Positions 1 through 12,842 of a stretch of 64,000 nt of DNA are shown here, piece by piece; position 1 is the first letter of the stretch, and the number at the start of each line of letters is the position of its first letter. The stretch lies in NCBI RefSeq assembly GCF_030867145.1, contig NC_134414.1, positions 18,556,518 to 18,620,517 on the forward strand, given 5' to 3'. A model generated the notes under the pieces. That model saw only the letters and a program-made list of their open reading frames with translations, was not told the DNA's origin and did not search any database. A program made the translations under genes and the position numbers. This DNA is from Opisthocomus hoazin. Its lineage: Eukaryota > Chordata > Aves > Opisthocomiformes > Opisthocomidae.

Positions 1-978
1 ACCAGGGCAGTGTAGAGGGGAAGGAGAACCTCCCTCGTCCTGCTGGCCACACTCTTCTTGATGCACCCCAGGATCCCATTGGCTTTCTTGGCAGCCAGGG
101 CACACTGCTGGCTCATGGTTAACCTGTCGTCCACCAGGACACCCAGGTCCCTCTCCGCAGAGCTGCTCTCCAGCAGGTCCACCCCAAGCCTGTACTGATG
201 CATGGGGTTGTTCCTCCCCAGGTGCAGGACCCTGCACTTGCCTTTGTTGAACCTCATCAGGTTCCTCTCTGCCCAAATTTCCAGCCTGTCCAGGTCACAC
301 TGAATGGCAGCACAGCCTTCCGGTGTGTCTACCACACCTCCCAGTTTGGTGTCATCAGCAAACTTGCTGGGGTACATTCTAACTCTTCATCCAGGTCTTG
401 ATGAAGAAGTTAAACAAGACTGGGCCCAGTACTGACCCCTGAGGGACACCACTAGTTACCAGCCTCCAACTAGACTCAGCGCCGCTGACGACAACCCTCT
501 GAGTTCTGCCATTCAGCCAGTTCTCTATCCACTTCATCGACCACTCATCCAGCCCACACTTCCTGAGCTTCCCTAGGAGGATATTATGGGAGACAGTGTT
601 GGAAGCCTTGCTGAAGTCCAGGTAGACAACATCCACGGCTCTCCCTTCATCTACCCAGCCAGTCATGTCATCGTAGAAAGCTATCAGATTGGTCAGGCAT
701 GATTTCCCCTTGGTGAATCCATGCTGACTACTCCTGATAACCTTCTTTTCTTCCACTTGCTTGATGATGGCCTCCAGGATAAGCTGCTCCATCACCTTAC
801 CCGGGATGGAGGTGAGGCTGACCGGCCTGTAGTTCCCTGGGTCCTCCTTCTTGCCCTTTTTGAAGATTGGAGTGACACTGGCCTTTCTCTAGTCCTCGGG
901 CACCCCTCCTGTCCTCCAGGACGTCTCAGAGATGATGGAGAGTGGCTCAGCAATGACATCCGCCAGCTCTCTCAGCAC
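1..978 (-). mobile_element. CR1 LINE fragment, reverse-transcriptase region, cut by the window edge
   Basis: Read on the minus strand, this is the reverse-transcriptase part of a CR1 non-LTR retrotransposon. It contains the blocks [17 protein letters not shown] and [15 protein letters not shown]. It matches the CR1 at 28.8-30.6 kb almost base for base over the equivalent 29.09-30.08 kb stretch. The longest open piece is 138 codons (379-795). It breaks just before the FADD catalytic motif because of a one-base deletion in the sequence encoding FINDLDE, and there is another one-base deletion soon after. The 5' truncation is at about 978, and the 3' end lies outside the window. It sits in a CEP126 intron, antisense to the gene. 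Inactive copy. Confidence 0.95.
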
Positions 979-1469
979 AAAATCTGAATAACACCAATAA
1001 GTCGGGTGAAGGTACAGTAACACATCTCACTTCAATCCTTTGTTATACATAAAGTAGGGACCGAATAGATCCGCTGTGTGACACGACTTGTCTCTTTTGG
1101 CATCAGTGAGTCTAAGAAAGGGTAGTTTGTCGTCCAGACTGAATTTTTTGTCACAGAAATGTAAGATACAGCGTCTCATGTGACATGATATTGATGGTTT
1201 TATAAATGTATTACAACATATAGTCAAGTTTCATTCCATTCCTGTTTGTGTTGAACTGTATGATAGCTGTATGTATCATACATAACTGTATGATATGGAC
1301 AGGTATTGCTTGCTGTCATTATATATTGCCAAAGTCAGCAGAACTTGCTCTGGTGCCAATTGTAAGAGGCATTATTGATCTTAATTATGGCATTTTCTAA
1401 TGTGTCATGCTTCTTGACTTTGCCAGATTTTTTATCTTTCAATGTGAATTTTGTGTGTTTTGCAGACCT
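979..1469. other. CEP126 intron sequence, nothing recognised
   Basis: AT-rich intronic DNA between two CR1 fragments. No exon-like segment with splice sites, no repeat family and no RNA gene were recognised. Confidence 0.6.
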
Positions 1470-1759
1470 ATAGTAGTGGAAGCAAGCAGCATAATTTCAA
1501 AGCAGTCTGTGATTCCCTGGAGGGTAGATTTAGACTGGATATAAGGAAGAAATTTTTTACTATGAGGGTGGTGAGACACTGGAACAGATTGCCCAGAGAA
1601 GTAGTGGAGGCCCCATCCCTGGAAACATTCCAGGCCAGGTTGGACGGGACTCTGAGCAACCTGGTCTAGTTGAAGATGTCCCCGCTCGCTGCAGCGGGGT
1701 TGGGCTAGATGACCTCTAAAGGTCCCTTCCAACCCAAAGTATTCTGTGATCCTATGATC
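1470..1759 (+). mobile_element. CR1 LINE 3' end
   Basis: 5'-truncated CR1 containing the end of ORF2 (residues [20 protein letters not shown] and [16 protein letters not shown]) and the short 3' UTR with the GGTTGG...AGGTCCCTTCCAACCC block. It ends in two octamer-like repeats (attctgtg, then atcctatg). It lies sense to CEP126, and its 3' end is about 29 nt before the AG of the next coding exon, so the branch-point region of that intron may be CR1-derived. Confidence 0.92.
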
Positions 1760-1788
1760 TAAATGTCATGAGCTCTTCTCATTTGCAG

Positions 1789-4700
1789 TTACCCCTGTAA
1801 TCTCTTCAGTTTCAGAAAGCACTCTTCAGTTTCTTGTGGCAGAAAAACTAGCAAGTACACCCATTGCAGAGGATGAAATCCTGGCAGATATGGAACGCGT
1901 GCAACCAGCCAGGCAGCCCCTGCTGCTTAGCAGGGCTCCATGTCCAGGCGTGAGCACACTTTCAGTAGAAGAAGAGAAGATTTTCCAGTCTCTTGATTGT
2001 CTCAATCAAAGGCTACAAAGTAAGTTTGATAAAAAATAGGATCCTACACCAAGTGATTAGGTAACTTTATATTTTGTTGTCATGGGTTAATTTGAATTAA
2101 AAACATTAGTTCTGTGATACAAATATTTTTCTTCTATTTTCTTCTTATTATTATTCTTTACTAAATGTAGCAAACAGATCAAAATCACAAAACCTTTCTT
2201 AAAGTCAATGAAATTAATTTAAAATAGTGGTGACTTTGCCTTGGTCAAAAAAATCATTTGAAATATGACTGGAGGACACCTTTGAAACTAGCTCAGCCCA
2301 ACTGTAGCTGTTGTTTCTAACAGATGTTTGTCAAAATTGTTCTTTAAAGATGTATCAGCCTCACTTGGGAATATGTTCCAATGCTTACCCATCTCAAATT
2401 TTTTGCAATTATTTTTGTGAATAATTACCCTATATATGATATACCCTATATTTTTGCAAATGTCACCCTTTATAATGAATGGCTTTTAATTTTCTTTCTT
2501 CTAGTGTTATAGAATGTTCCTCTTCTCCATGAATTCTTATAGATCACAAACACTGAGTTCTGAGATTTCTGCAGCCAAATCTGAATGTTTAAGTGAATAT
2601 CACTTGCACAACTATTTTAAAAATGTCAAACTAACCTGTTCTTTCTCTATGCCAGGCTGATTTCTTACCTGCTTTATACTGATGCTTTTCACACGAGCTC
2701 TCCAATTACAGCTTCCATTTTGCTGAAGAATGTGGGGGAAAAGACTGTACTTGTTCTTGATCATTTTTTCTCTCCAGTGATTACTTAGCTAACACTTTCT
2801 TTCGTCATCCCATTGTAACTAACACACTCAGAGAAAAAAACGTACTTCTTGGGTCTCTTGCTGCTGTAGCTGATGGTTAGTATTTGCTTTGACTTACGTG
2901 AACATACAGGTCTTTCATAAAAATCCTCATTAGTTTGACATAGTTTCTGCATTTTGTGTTCTCCATCCTGTATTTGAAATCAGTGAGGACCTTGTGACTC
3001 AGTCCGCGTGGTCTCTTCACTGGACTGCTTGGCTTTCCATATCACAGGAATAACTTCTGCTTGCCATTTTTGCTGCTTATGGAACTGCCAACTCTCCTGA
3101 ATTTTATGTTTTCCTTGGACTTTTTTCATATGAAATTTTACATGCCAATTATTTGAGTTTATAAGTGTCTGCTTTCTTGAAGTCCATTGATTTTATTTTA
3201 CTATTCCACTACTTTTCCTTCTGGACCATGCCATTTCATGGTCAGGTTACCCAAGTTTAGCCCCTCGTTGACGGGAATCAAACTAAACCAGGGCTCATTA
3301 AGTTTCTGCGCACTATCCAGATGTTTCTACATCAAATGGTGGGTTGCTTGACTTTGAGGAAAAAGTCTTCAGTTTCCTGTAAACTGCAACAGCAGAATCA
3401 AAGATCTTTGCAACTGCTTAGAAACTTTCTGCAGCTGTAACTTCCAGTCCTTGCTCCCATCAAAGCGTGGTTCAGAATATTCATGGATATTGCTTTCAGG
3501 CAAACAGAAGTGGAGAATTCTGTCTTTTGTCAGAGAGGAATTTTAGTATGATGTGCTTGGGTTAAGAAAGTAGATATGAAGATAGAAATACAAGGAAATA
3601 GAAAATAAATTCTTGTATAAATAACAGAGAAATGACAAAGCAATAGAGAGAAAGGTAAATGCAGCAAAGGCACTGGGAGCAAGAAAGCTGATGTTTGTAA
3701 AGTGTGAAAAGGAAAAGTATAAAAACTGTAAGAAAAATGCATAAAAATATGAAAGAAATAATGAAAGAATCATAGGAGTTAACTGATTGCAAATGAAGTA
3801 ACTGTGCAAGCAAATGTAATACATATATATATGTATCTTAGAAATTTAATTAGCTTGCCTAATTATTTGAGGATTAAAATTGGCAATAAAAAGCTGTGAA
3901 ATTTTACAGGTAGTCTTACAAAACAGGTAAGTACATGTGAGCATGTACCTGTAAGTAAGTAAGTAAAGTGTTTTAAGTACTTACATGTCATGTAAGTCCA
4001 TTTCTTTTTTAAACTGTGACCTTTTTCACCCCCCTTTTTTGGTTTTGCTTTCATGTTTCCAAATTAAGTGACTAAAACTGTGTTCCTTCATAGCGGTCTG
4101 TTTTAATGAATAACAGTTAGTCACTAACCAATCTAGGTCTTGAAATTTTGTTGCCAGCTTAGAGTAGCTGGCATTCTTTCCTCTAGCTTTAGTTTCCCAT
4201 ATTGACACTATATCTTTTGTTCAGGTAACAATATCTAGCTGCAAATTTTAAACAGGTACAGTATATACTTCAGCAGCTGTTGGTAGGGGGAAAAAAAGAA
4301 CAGTGCTATTAAACTACATTTCCACAATCTTGTTTTGTGTTGTGTATTTGACTGTGAATCATATATCTAATGTAGCATTTGGTTTATATAATATTTATGA
4401 TATACTTTTATGCTATTTTCAGATGTTCAAGAAGCCATTAGCAGAAACCCATCTGCCTCAAATGTTTTGCACATAATCACCCCTTTAGTAAGTATTTAAT
4501 TTAAATAAGTTCAGCTTAAATTCCTGTAAACTGACCTTATGGTTCCCTTTTGAAATATGAAGACACCTGCAGAGTCCAGAAAGTTCCAAGAACTTTTAAG
4601 GAATAGTAATTTAGCAGCGTCCATTTGAACCATATAGAGCACATAATGAATTTGTATTTCTTAATAACATAGAGAGGAAAGAGGGAATAATGCATAGTAG

Positions 4701-6376
4701 TGCATAAAATAGTAATACAATGAATTCTTACTTTGATGTGCAGATATGCCATATTCTCTAAGTATTACCTTTCTTCAAGCAGTGTTTGTATTTTGTTTCA
4801 TACATTCTAGATATTGTCAGTTCGAAACAAAATAATCATGACACCTGGAATATAAATAACTTAATAGACAGATGAGCGCCTGAAGTGCAAAATTTACATT
4901 TCAAATGTTCAGTTTGTATTGCATGAGCTAGTATTTATAATTCTGTGTTATCAGTCTTCTCCTTTACTATGCATTTGTACTGAGGAAAACATATAGACAG
5001 ATGACTGTGCACTTCACATGATTTATATATTTTCACAAACTCCATGTACTTTACTGGATCAACTGTTACCAGAAATGTTAGAGAAAAAAACTCTTAATTC
5101 AGAAGGCTTTTGCCACTTACTGAGGCCCAGAAAGTATCCTGCCCCCTAAATTCAAAACAATTGCCTGGATTTGAAGTGGGACTGTGAAAAGAACACAGAG
5201 CACATCATTCTCTCTTCTTGTGAGTCCTAGTAGTAGGCGTGACTTGGAACCTCAGATTCCTCTCTTCTGCCTCCTGTCTTACACATTTAATTCCTTATGG
5301 GTAAAGAACTTGTAAATTTTGTATTTCTCAGCAATTAGTGTTGCATGTTACTTTTATTGGCCCTAACTGCATTTTACTAAAGTATTTCTGAGCTTGTACA
5401 TTCTCTGATGCTTTCTTTATAGCCTGTCATGCTTAAAAAAGAAAAAAAAAAAAAACCACAAAAAAAGCTGTTCCCCCCACCATTGTGTTATCCTGGCTTT
5501 CAGTAGTCAGACTTTGTAGCTGGCTGGTCTGTGGCAAAGTTTTCTGCTGCTAATTCTTTATCTACGAGATTTTTGTTTCATGAATAAGATCTAAACATTA
5601 GACATTACTAAGGCTGTCCAGTGTCTGGAACTGTAATTTCTCTGATGGACATTTAAGACCCTTCTTTCCCTACAAGTATATACTTATATATGCAATATAT
5701 ATACTTATATGTATATATATAAATATATATATATACACAATATATATACAAGTATATACTTATATATATACACACAATATATATACAAGTATATACTTAT
5801 ATATGCAATATAAGTATATACTTATATATGCAATTAAACAGCTGTCCAGCTGTAGATACACATTCAGATCTCAGGCACGGGCTTGGAATTGTTCTTGATG
5901 ATCAGAGTGAACAACTGTCATACAAGTTCCCAGCTGCAGAAAAAGCATAGATGGCTGAGATTTCATCAGATCTTCTGCTATGAGAAGTGATGGGATTTTA
6001 CATTTTTACTTCACCAAGAGGACCACCTGCTTCAGCTCCCCTAATTTCAGAGCATCCAAATAAAGTACAGAGAGTCATTCAGTAGTTCATGTTAATGACA
6101 TTGTATCCTGTAATACCAACCTCTAAATCCAGATGAAGGGTGCACACTGGTTCCTGTAATGGAAAACAGATCACATGATATCATCAAATGATGTTTTTTT
6201 GAATGTTATACATAATCACATTTCTGTTTGTATACATATATATCTCATCATTCTCCATTTTATTACAGAGTATTCAGCAAGGTATATCCTCCCTTTTGGT
6301 GAACACTACAACAGCCTCACAGCAGTACCGGAACGCCTCAGTTAGAAATCAATTGCAATTGTACAGGAGGTACTGA
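1789..6376 (+). CDS. CEP126: CEP126 (KIAA1377), last three coding exons (partial)
   Basis: Three plus-strand exons join in frame and end at a TGA: 1789-2019, 4423-4487 and 6269-6376. Each has AG/GT borders (ttgcag; caaa|gtaagt; ttcag; ttta|gtaagt; ttacag). The first exon starts with two bases completing a codon. The first junction makes AAT (Asn), giving LNQRLQ-NVQEAI, and the second junction falls between codons. The visible C-terminus is about 133 residues: an acidic stretch, then a short amphipathic helix (EEEKIFQSLDCLNQRL), then a Ser/Thr/Gln-rich tail ending LYRRY. The CEP126 call rests on position (directly upstream of CFAP300-YAP1 on the same strand, as in other vertebrates) and on resemblance of the helix to the CEP126 C-terminus as remembered. 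CEP126 is a centrosome/basal-body protein linked to microtubule anchoring and cilium formation. All upstream exons are outside the window. Confidence 0.62.
2020..4422 (+). other. CEP126 penultimate intron
   Basis: AT-rich 2.4 kb intron with GT-AG borders. It holds a short GTAA run near 3952-3966 within an imperfect inverted repeat (3924-3953). No coding exon or mobile element was recognised. Confidence 0.6.
4488..6268 (+). other. CEP126 last intron
   Basis: AT-rich 1.8 kb intron with a GT-AG border pair. It contains an A-rich run near 5436-5465 and the AT minisatellite listed separately. Nothing else was recognised. Confidence 0.6.
5674..5834. repeat. AT-rich minisatellite with palindromic units
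   Basis: About 160 bp of almost pure AT sequence. The 12-bp perfect palindrome AAGTATATACTT recurs at 5674, 5750, 5787 and 5812, three times followed by ATATATGCAAT. Between the copies are TATATA and ACACA runs. Every unit is self-complementary, so the array can extrude as a cruciform. Confidence 0.85.
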
Positions 6377-6631
6377 CATTATCTTAAACAAGCCACTCCA
6401 GAATATTGTAGCTTTATGTACTTTATATGTAACGTGTATACTATTTGACATTATAAAATTAGCAACAAAACAAAGATGAAAGCAGTAGCTCCAAATAATG
6501 TCAGTTGACTGGTAAGCATTTTTAGGACAAATTAATCTATTTTATTATGCATTGTCTTGTAAAATTAAAAGAATGAAAATACTTCACATTTGTAGTGTAT
6601 GTATTGGTTGTGTAAATTTCCTGTACCCATA

Positions 6632-6637
6632 ATTAAA
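6632..6637 (+). other. candidate poly(A) signal for CEP126
   Basis: An ATTAAA hexamer lies about 255 bp after the CEP126 stop codon. It is the first plausible signal seen in the 3' UTR. Assigned by eye only; a longer 3' UTR is possible. Confidence 0.35.
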
Positions 6638-6659
6638 GTGAAAGAAGAACAAATATTTT

Positions 6660-8663
6660 GCTACTTACTGTATGGGCTAACTACCTTCCTAACTTCTTCT
6701 GTTTTTCACACTTTGCTAATAGATTCTGTTACAACTGTAAAAGATCTTTGTGAACATGATTTGATTATCAGGAAATAACACATAGAGTTTCACCTTTTAT
6801 CTTTATATTCGTGGCTGTATTGCAAATTATTGCAGACTGTTGCCCTTATTTACTAGCTACATCTGATGGCTCTAAACCTGACTATGCTCCCGACATCATA
6901 TGTCATGTGCTTCTGCAAGTCTTGCTGAATTTGTTGGAGATTCCCATTCTCCAGATTTTTCCAACGTTTACCAACACTTGCACTTAAAGAGGAATTCTGC
7001 CTCAGCTCCTCACGTAAAGAACCCCAGGCTGAAATTGTCAGGAAATTAGAAAGAAAGATGCTTCCGAAGGAAACATACAACTGATGGTATGTAAATGCAC
7101 CTTCACCCAAGCACCCAGTGAAGCCTCTCCACATCCTTGTCAGCTTTAGGCTGAAAAACAATTGTTCTAGAAACACAGAGCCATAAGCACCCGGCTAGCT
7201 CATCAGCAGAAGCTGATGTTTGGTTTTCCTGATCGGCTTTACCTTTGTAATCCATATCACAAAATCTCCACACAAAAGGAAAGCAAAGTGGGGACAACAG
7301 GCTTGGAGATGAGGACTCTGTTCCTGCTGGAGCCCAACAGTAATATATTCTGCAGAAGGGCATACACAGTCTAAGCCCATGTCTGAATGCCTTGCTGCGG
7401 AGCTAGGCATGCTTGCAGCTGCCTTTGTAAGCAGTTATTGTGGAGGGACAGATTGGTTCCGGCAGTTTTTGGACTGGCAGATTGTGCATTGGTCCCTCAA
7501 CTTTAAATTCGTCGGTAGCATGACGATTCACACGTCAACGAATTTGACGTGTTTGGTGATAAACCTGTCTGCATCGCTATGTCGGTTTAGATTAAAAGCC
7601 TTTTGTTAGTTAACCAGCTTGATACCTAAATCTGTGAAGTTACTTAGTTGCTAAGGAGTGGTTAACTTTTAAACTTCCTCTCTTTGCTCTTCCCCTGCTG
7701 TTTCTCTACAAAGTGGATAAATGTTGAAACAAGCTGCAGAAGGTACGTGCAATGCACAGACCTGGTCAACAAATCTAAGCTGCTAATTAGCTGCGAGAAG
7801 CAATAAAAACAATTCACTAAATCTCTGGATTTATAACTCCATATTAGATGCCTGATTTTCTGTTTGTAGCTAGGCATTAAGAACTGTGGGGTTAGTCTGG
7901 GGTCTGACGCACCACCGTATTTCCACCAGCAATGTGCCCGAACCCCACGCAGTGTTACCGCCAGCCTCTGTCGAAGTGCCGGGAGCTGAGGAGAGCATGC
8001 TCGCTGCTGGACCGGTGCAGTCACAGGGATGCGCACCCAGAGGGACGCTGGCATTTCTCTGAATAGAATATATCTTCCCAAAAGAAGCAATCAAACTATT
8101 ATTTGGAAGAAGTATTTTAAAAATTTTGTTATTCCCCATCATACCATGACCATCATACCATGGTCTTTAATAGGTGCTGGCATTGCGGAGGAGGGAACCA
8201 GCCTGTAAAAAGGAGACGAGAGACAACACGTGCCCAGCACAGCAACAGGCAGTTTATCAGGGATTAGAGCGACCTGCTGGTGCGTCAAGACTAAGGCGAG
8301 CTACACATGTAGCAAATAGCAGCTGAAATTCTACAAAGAAGGTTTAGGGAAAGATTGATTTTTTTAAAAAAAGAGTGTTTGAAGAATGGAATAATGGTAC
8401 CTTTTTCCTCTAGCGAGGCATTGCAGAATCTTTGGAGGAATAATCTGGTAGGCACAAAGGGGCTGACTTGAGTCTGGAGCCTGTTAAAATAAACTGTATT
8501 TAAACATCAGAACTGTAGAAGCTTGGTGTCTTACAGCTGCTGTGGCCGTCTGTGCTGGCAGTGCTGCCAGAAGGGGAAAGGTGTAGCTGCACTCCGCATG
8601 CTGTAAGGGTTCTGATGTGTGTCAGTACTTACTGGGTCTTTGGTGCTCAAATACATGTAAAAT
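6660..8663. other. intergenic DNA downstream of CEP126
   Basis: No coding exon or repeat family was recognised. The stretch at 7380-7600 is unusually rich in CpG for this AT-rich region and carries a 9-bp-arm palindrome (7530-7552). Confidence 0.5.
7530..7552. promoter_or_regulatory. palindromic paired CRE-like site
   Basis: Perfect inverted repeat with 9-bp arms (ACACGTCAA and TTGACGTGT) around a 5-bp spacer. Each arm contains TGACGTG, the type of half-site bound by CREB/ATF and XBP1 bZIP factors. Function is unknown. Confidence 0.35.
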
Positions 8664-9385
8664 TCATAGAATCACAGAATGCTTTGGGTTGGAAGGGACT
8701 TTTAGACCCAAACCCCCTGCAGTGAGCAGGGACATCTTCAACCAGACCAGGTTGCTCAGAGCCCCGTCCAACCTGGCCTGGAATGTTTCCAGGGATGGGG
8801 CCTCCACTACCTCTCTGGGCAACCTGTGCCAGTGTTTCACCACCCTCACTGTAAAAAATTTCTTCCTTATATCCAGTCTAAATCTACTCTCCCTTAGTTT
8901 AAAGCCATTGCTCCTTGTCCTATCGCAACAGGCCTTGTTAAAAAGATTTTCCCCATCTTTCCTACAGGCCCCCTTCAGGTACTGAAAGGCTGCTAGAAGG
9001 TGTCCCCGCAGCCTTCTGTTCTCCAGGCTGAACAGCCCCAACTCTCTCAGCCTGTCTTCCTAGGAGAGGTGCTCCAGCCCTCTGGTCATTTTTGTGGCCT
9101 CCTCTGGAGCCACTCCAACAGCTCCGTGTTCTTCTTGTGCTGGTGGCTCCAGAGATGGACACAGGACTCCAGGATGGGTCTCACGAGAGTGGAGCAGAGG
9201 GGCAGAATCACCTTCCTCGACCTGCTGGCCACACTTCTGTTGATGCAGCCCAGGCTACTGTTGGCCTTCTGGGCTGCGAGCACACATTGGTGGCTCATGT
9301 TGAGCTTTTCATCCACCAGCACCCCCAAGTCCTTCTCGGCAGGGCTGCTCTCAATCCCCTCATCCCCCAGCCTGTATTGATAGTG
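8664..9385 (-). mobile_element. CR1 LINE 3' fragment, 5' truncated
   Basis: On the minus strand this reads from the region encoding YRLGDE, through the ERVQRR-like and LGLFSLE(K/N)RRLRG blocks and [17 protein letters not shown], to the 3' UTR. The 3' boundary (low coordinates) has the octamer remnant cagaatg plus the TTGGGTTGGAAGGGAC block. Several frame breaks make it an inactive copy. Confidence 0.93.
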
Positions 9386-11019
9386 GAGGTTGCAAGACAT
9401 GCATGTATCCTCAGAGCAGATGACCAAAGCCCTTCTGAGTGGGAACTCAGAGTAGCTTTGCACCGCAAATACTGAGCCCTTGCATCTCTGTTTGTATGCA
9501 GTACACTGTGACATTCCAGCATGGCAAGGATTTAATATTTAAATAATGAGGGAAAGTTTCCCCACAGAGATTAAAAGAAGGGAAAGCAAATAATCCAAAT
9601 ACCAGAGGCCATGGATCAAAACCAGCCCTGCTAGTCAGCAAGCCAGAGCACCAGCTTAACCAGGTTTCTTCCCCTGTTAATCGGTTTAGGTGGCAAAAGC
9701 AAAGCCCACACCTCAGCTTCCGCTCTTAATTACAGGGAGAGAGATTTTTCAAAAACAGGTGCCTGCATTTAAGTTCCCAGGAAAGCATTTGCAAATGGGT
9801 TATTTGATTTAGGGTTACAGGTTTCAACTCAAAGATAATAGCCTTTTTTCCTGGATCACTCGGGCTCTTTGACAATACCGCAGTACAGTTTTTGTTTAGG
9901 TGTCTAAACAGCGTCACTCCCAGGAATACGCCGCGAGAGTGGGCCCAGAGGCAGCTGCCGGATCCTGAGCACTTGTGAAAAGCCAACAAGTTTTTGTTCC
10001 TGTTAGTTGATGGTTGTTCTTCAGACTGATGTTTCCAGGCTTTTCTATTCATTGCATAGAAATTTAGAACAATTTTTAAGAAGTGGCTTCATCTTATTTT
10101 TTGGGTATGAAGAAAAGTAATTACATTAAAATCAACAAGCTTGGCTGAGACATGAATATCTTAAAATTTGTGTACCTTAGATTTCTTTCAGTAAGTCTTG
10201 ATTCTGCCTACCGTTTTTGCTGCTTTTAAAAGAAATTAGTCCATATTCTTTCTACAGTAAAACTTTAGTATGGAAAGAAAACATGAAAACCAGGTTAAAA
10301 CTATGGTTTCCAATACAAGCCTAAATACAAAACCCCCACAAATCTTCTTTTAAATCTGCACCTATGTGCCTGGTTTTCAAATTGATTGAGCATCTGTAGA
10401 GGTGGTTTCAGGTGCAAATGCACCTCACTGCTTTTACAGAGAACGACATGCAAATGGTCCCAAAAAATAGCCATGTGTCCTCAGTACATATCCTTTCCCA
10501 CGTGACAAAGCACACTTTAAGAAAAAGGCTCATGACCACCAGGTCACTTGAAGTCATACAGGAGAGCTAGAGCACAAAATGGATTTTTCACTGATTAGAC
10601 TAAACTTTCACGCTTCAAGAAAGCAAAACATGTTCCTCTTCTTGAAAGGAAATTTGCCGCTTTACACTCAGCTTCCCTCTTAGTCTGATTTGCTACTTGG
10701 CCTGCAACATTGGAGTAAATTGGCCCATCAATAAATCATGGATTTATAAGAGAAATAATTTTTTTATAATACTTATATTACTGGAGCAAATTATTTTACT
10801 TATATTATTTCAATGCCCAGGAAAACCTGATTGCGATGAGCACTGTAGAAATCCAAGGCCTGCAAACAAGCAGCGAGGCTCCAAGGGCAAATGAAGGCAA
10901 GATTTCAGCAGGAGATGGCAGCTCCACAGCCCCTCCGTGGCGGGGTGGGGCGCATAACAATAAACCCCTTCCACTTCACTCGGGGGAAATCACACTAGTG
11001 GTGTAGACACAGCCTGGTC

Positions 11020-11760
11020 TTCATCCCGTCAGCCAATGCAAGGCAGCAGCCAGGGCGAACGTCCCGGAGGGGTTGCGAGCGGCAGTAGAGCAGCGCGAGC
11101 TGAGGGTCTCACTGACAGCAGCCTCCCGAGCGCAGACATGGCCAGGAGAAGCCCGGCTTAGAAGAAAGGGGCTGAGGTTAACCCAAGCTTTGCACTCCAT
11201 CAGGGGTTCGCAGGACGTGAAATCACCCTTGCCAGGGTCCACCCTGTGCTCTGTCTCCTGTGGAGCAGCCTCCACTGCCAGGGAGAATATTACCGACCTC
11301 TGCACCTGGGAGGGGACAGCGGGCTCGCAGCCACCACCCGCAGCACCTACAGCCGGGAGGCAATGGACCTGCGGCCTCCTGCTCAGGGTGGGAAGGGCCC
11401 CTGCCTGCTGTCGGCGGCAGCGGTGACAGGCATGAGGGTGCTGTGGATGTGATGGGTGGGGGAAGCTGCAGCCGCATGGGGACTGTGCCACGTCCTCAGC
11501 ACTGGTGGGCACAGGCAGGGAGACGGGGCCTGGCCGGGCTGCAGACAGAGCTGCCACAGCAGCCCAGGGTTTCTGAACAAGGCACCGATTCTCCATCCGC
11601 TTCTGGACCTTCCTGCCAGCCGGGGACAGCAGGCGGCAGGGCCCTTGCCCATGCTGGTTGACAAGGTCTTGGTGGTGGCAAGAACTGCAGCGGTAACAGG
11701 AGGGAAGAGTGGGACTGGGAGAGGCCACAGACCTGCTTCCTCCTGCCACTCTTCATGGCC
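11020..11760. other. GC-rich block of unknown nature
   Basis: About 740 bp markedly richer in G+C than its AT-rich surroundings. Overlapping long frames occur on both strands; the largest, on the minus strand, is 242 codons. No protein family was recognised in any frame and CpG density is only moderate. It could be an old mobile-element remnant or a regulatory element. Confidence 0.35.
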
Positions 11761-12842
11761 AATTTACTTTCATGGGGAAAAAGTATTTTCTGTAGCTACC
11801 AGAGTCACAGGATAACAGAACTGTTGTCTCGCAGACGGAGTCCGTTACCAGGTGTGCAACACCCAACACACACACAGAGCCGAGATACCAGTTTATTTGT
11901 CACTACAGACCAGCAGCCTTCTAAAGGGATGAAGGCCTTTGCAGAGCCACTGTTGACAGCTGCACTCCGTGTGTCAAATATTTTAAAAACTATGTTTTGC
12001 AGCCAAAAGGGACACAATTAAATCCTTACTTCATGGCAATGTTTGGGGGCAGCCAACATTTGTGTAAAATTGCAGCAGTGAACACTGCCATTCTGCGTAA
12101 CCACAGGCTGAGGGTACCGCAGAGCATTTAAGTCTAAAGACTCCCTTGAAATATGGATTTACCTGTATCAGGCCAGTATTTGGTACAGAAGTCTTGAGTT
12201 GTGTGGCAGAAGCTGTGGTAAAGCTCCTGCTGTGGAGGAGAACCTGACTGATGCTGTCAAATTCTACGGACAAAACTGAAATTACAATGCACATTGGAAA
12301 AGAAATCAGCGAAATATGGGCAGAGTGAATACGAGGAGTGACAACTAAAACGCGGCTGTTGGTGTGCAGGAATAATCAGACTCACTTCTCATCAAATACA
12401 CTGAAACGCTTAAATCTGCTTGACCAAATAGACAGGCGTTGCCATATCCTTTAGTTGTCCTCATCATAATATTCATAATAGTCTGGCTCATAATGATTCC
12501 TGCTCAAACACCAATGCTTTTATAAGAGAGAATTCATCCAGAGCGAATTTGACTCCGTATAACTAGAGATGACTCCACAATGGTTTTGGAATTGTATTTC
12601 AAATCGTAGCCGCAAGATTCCTTCAATATTGAATATAAATCCCAAGCCAGCAACAATGGTGGCAATGATCCAGGTGACAGAAGTGGCTGTGGGTGGCACA
12701 AATCTACATAGAAAGTCTCTATTGCTGTATATATTAATTTTGTGTTTGTTTTGAGAAGGAATTGTTGCATATTTTTATTTAATCTGTATCCAGTAGTTCA
12801 TGCTCTTTCAGAGTGGCAGGAAAAGAAGAAAAAGAAAGAAAG

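Noticed and set aside
11021-11749. 242-codon minus-strand open frame
   Set aside because: Overlapped by long open frames on the other strand in a GC-rich block. No recognisable domain, splice sites or expected codon pattern.
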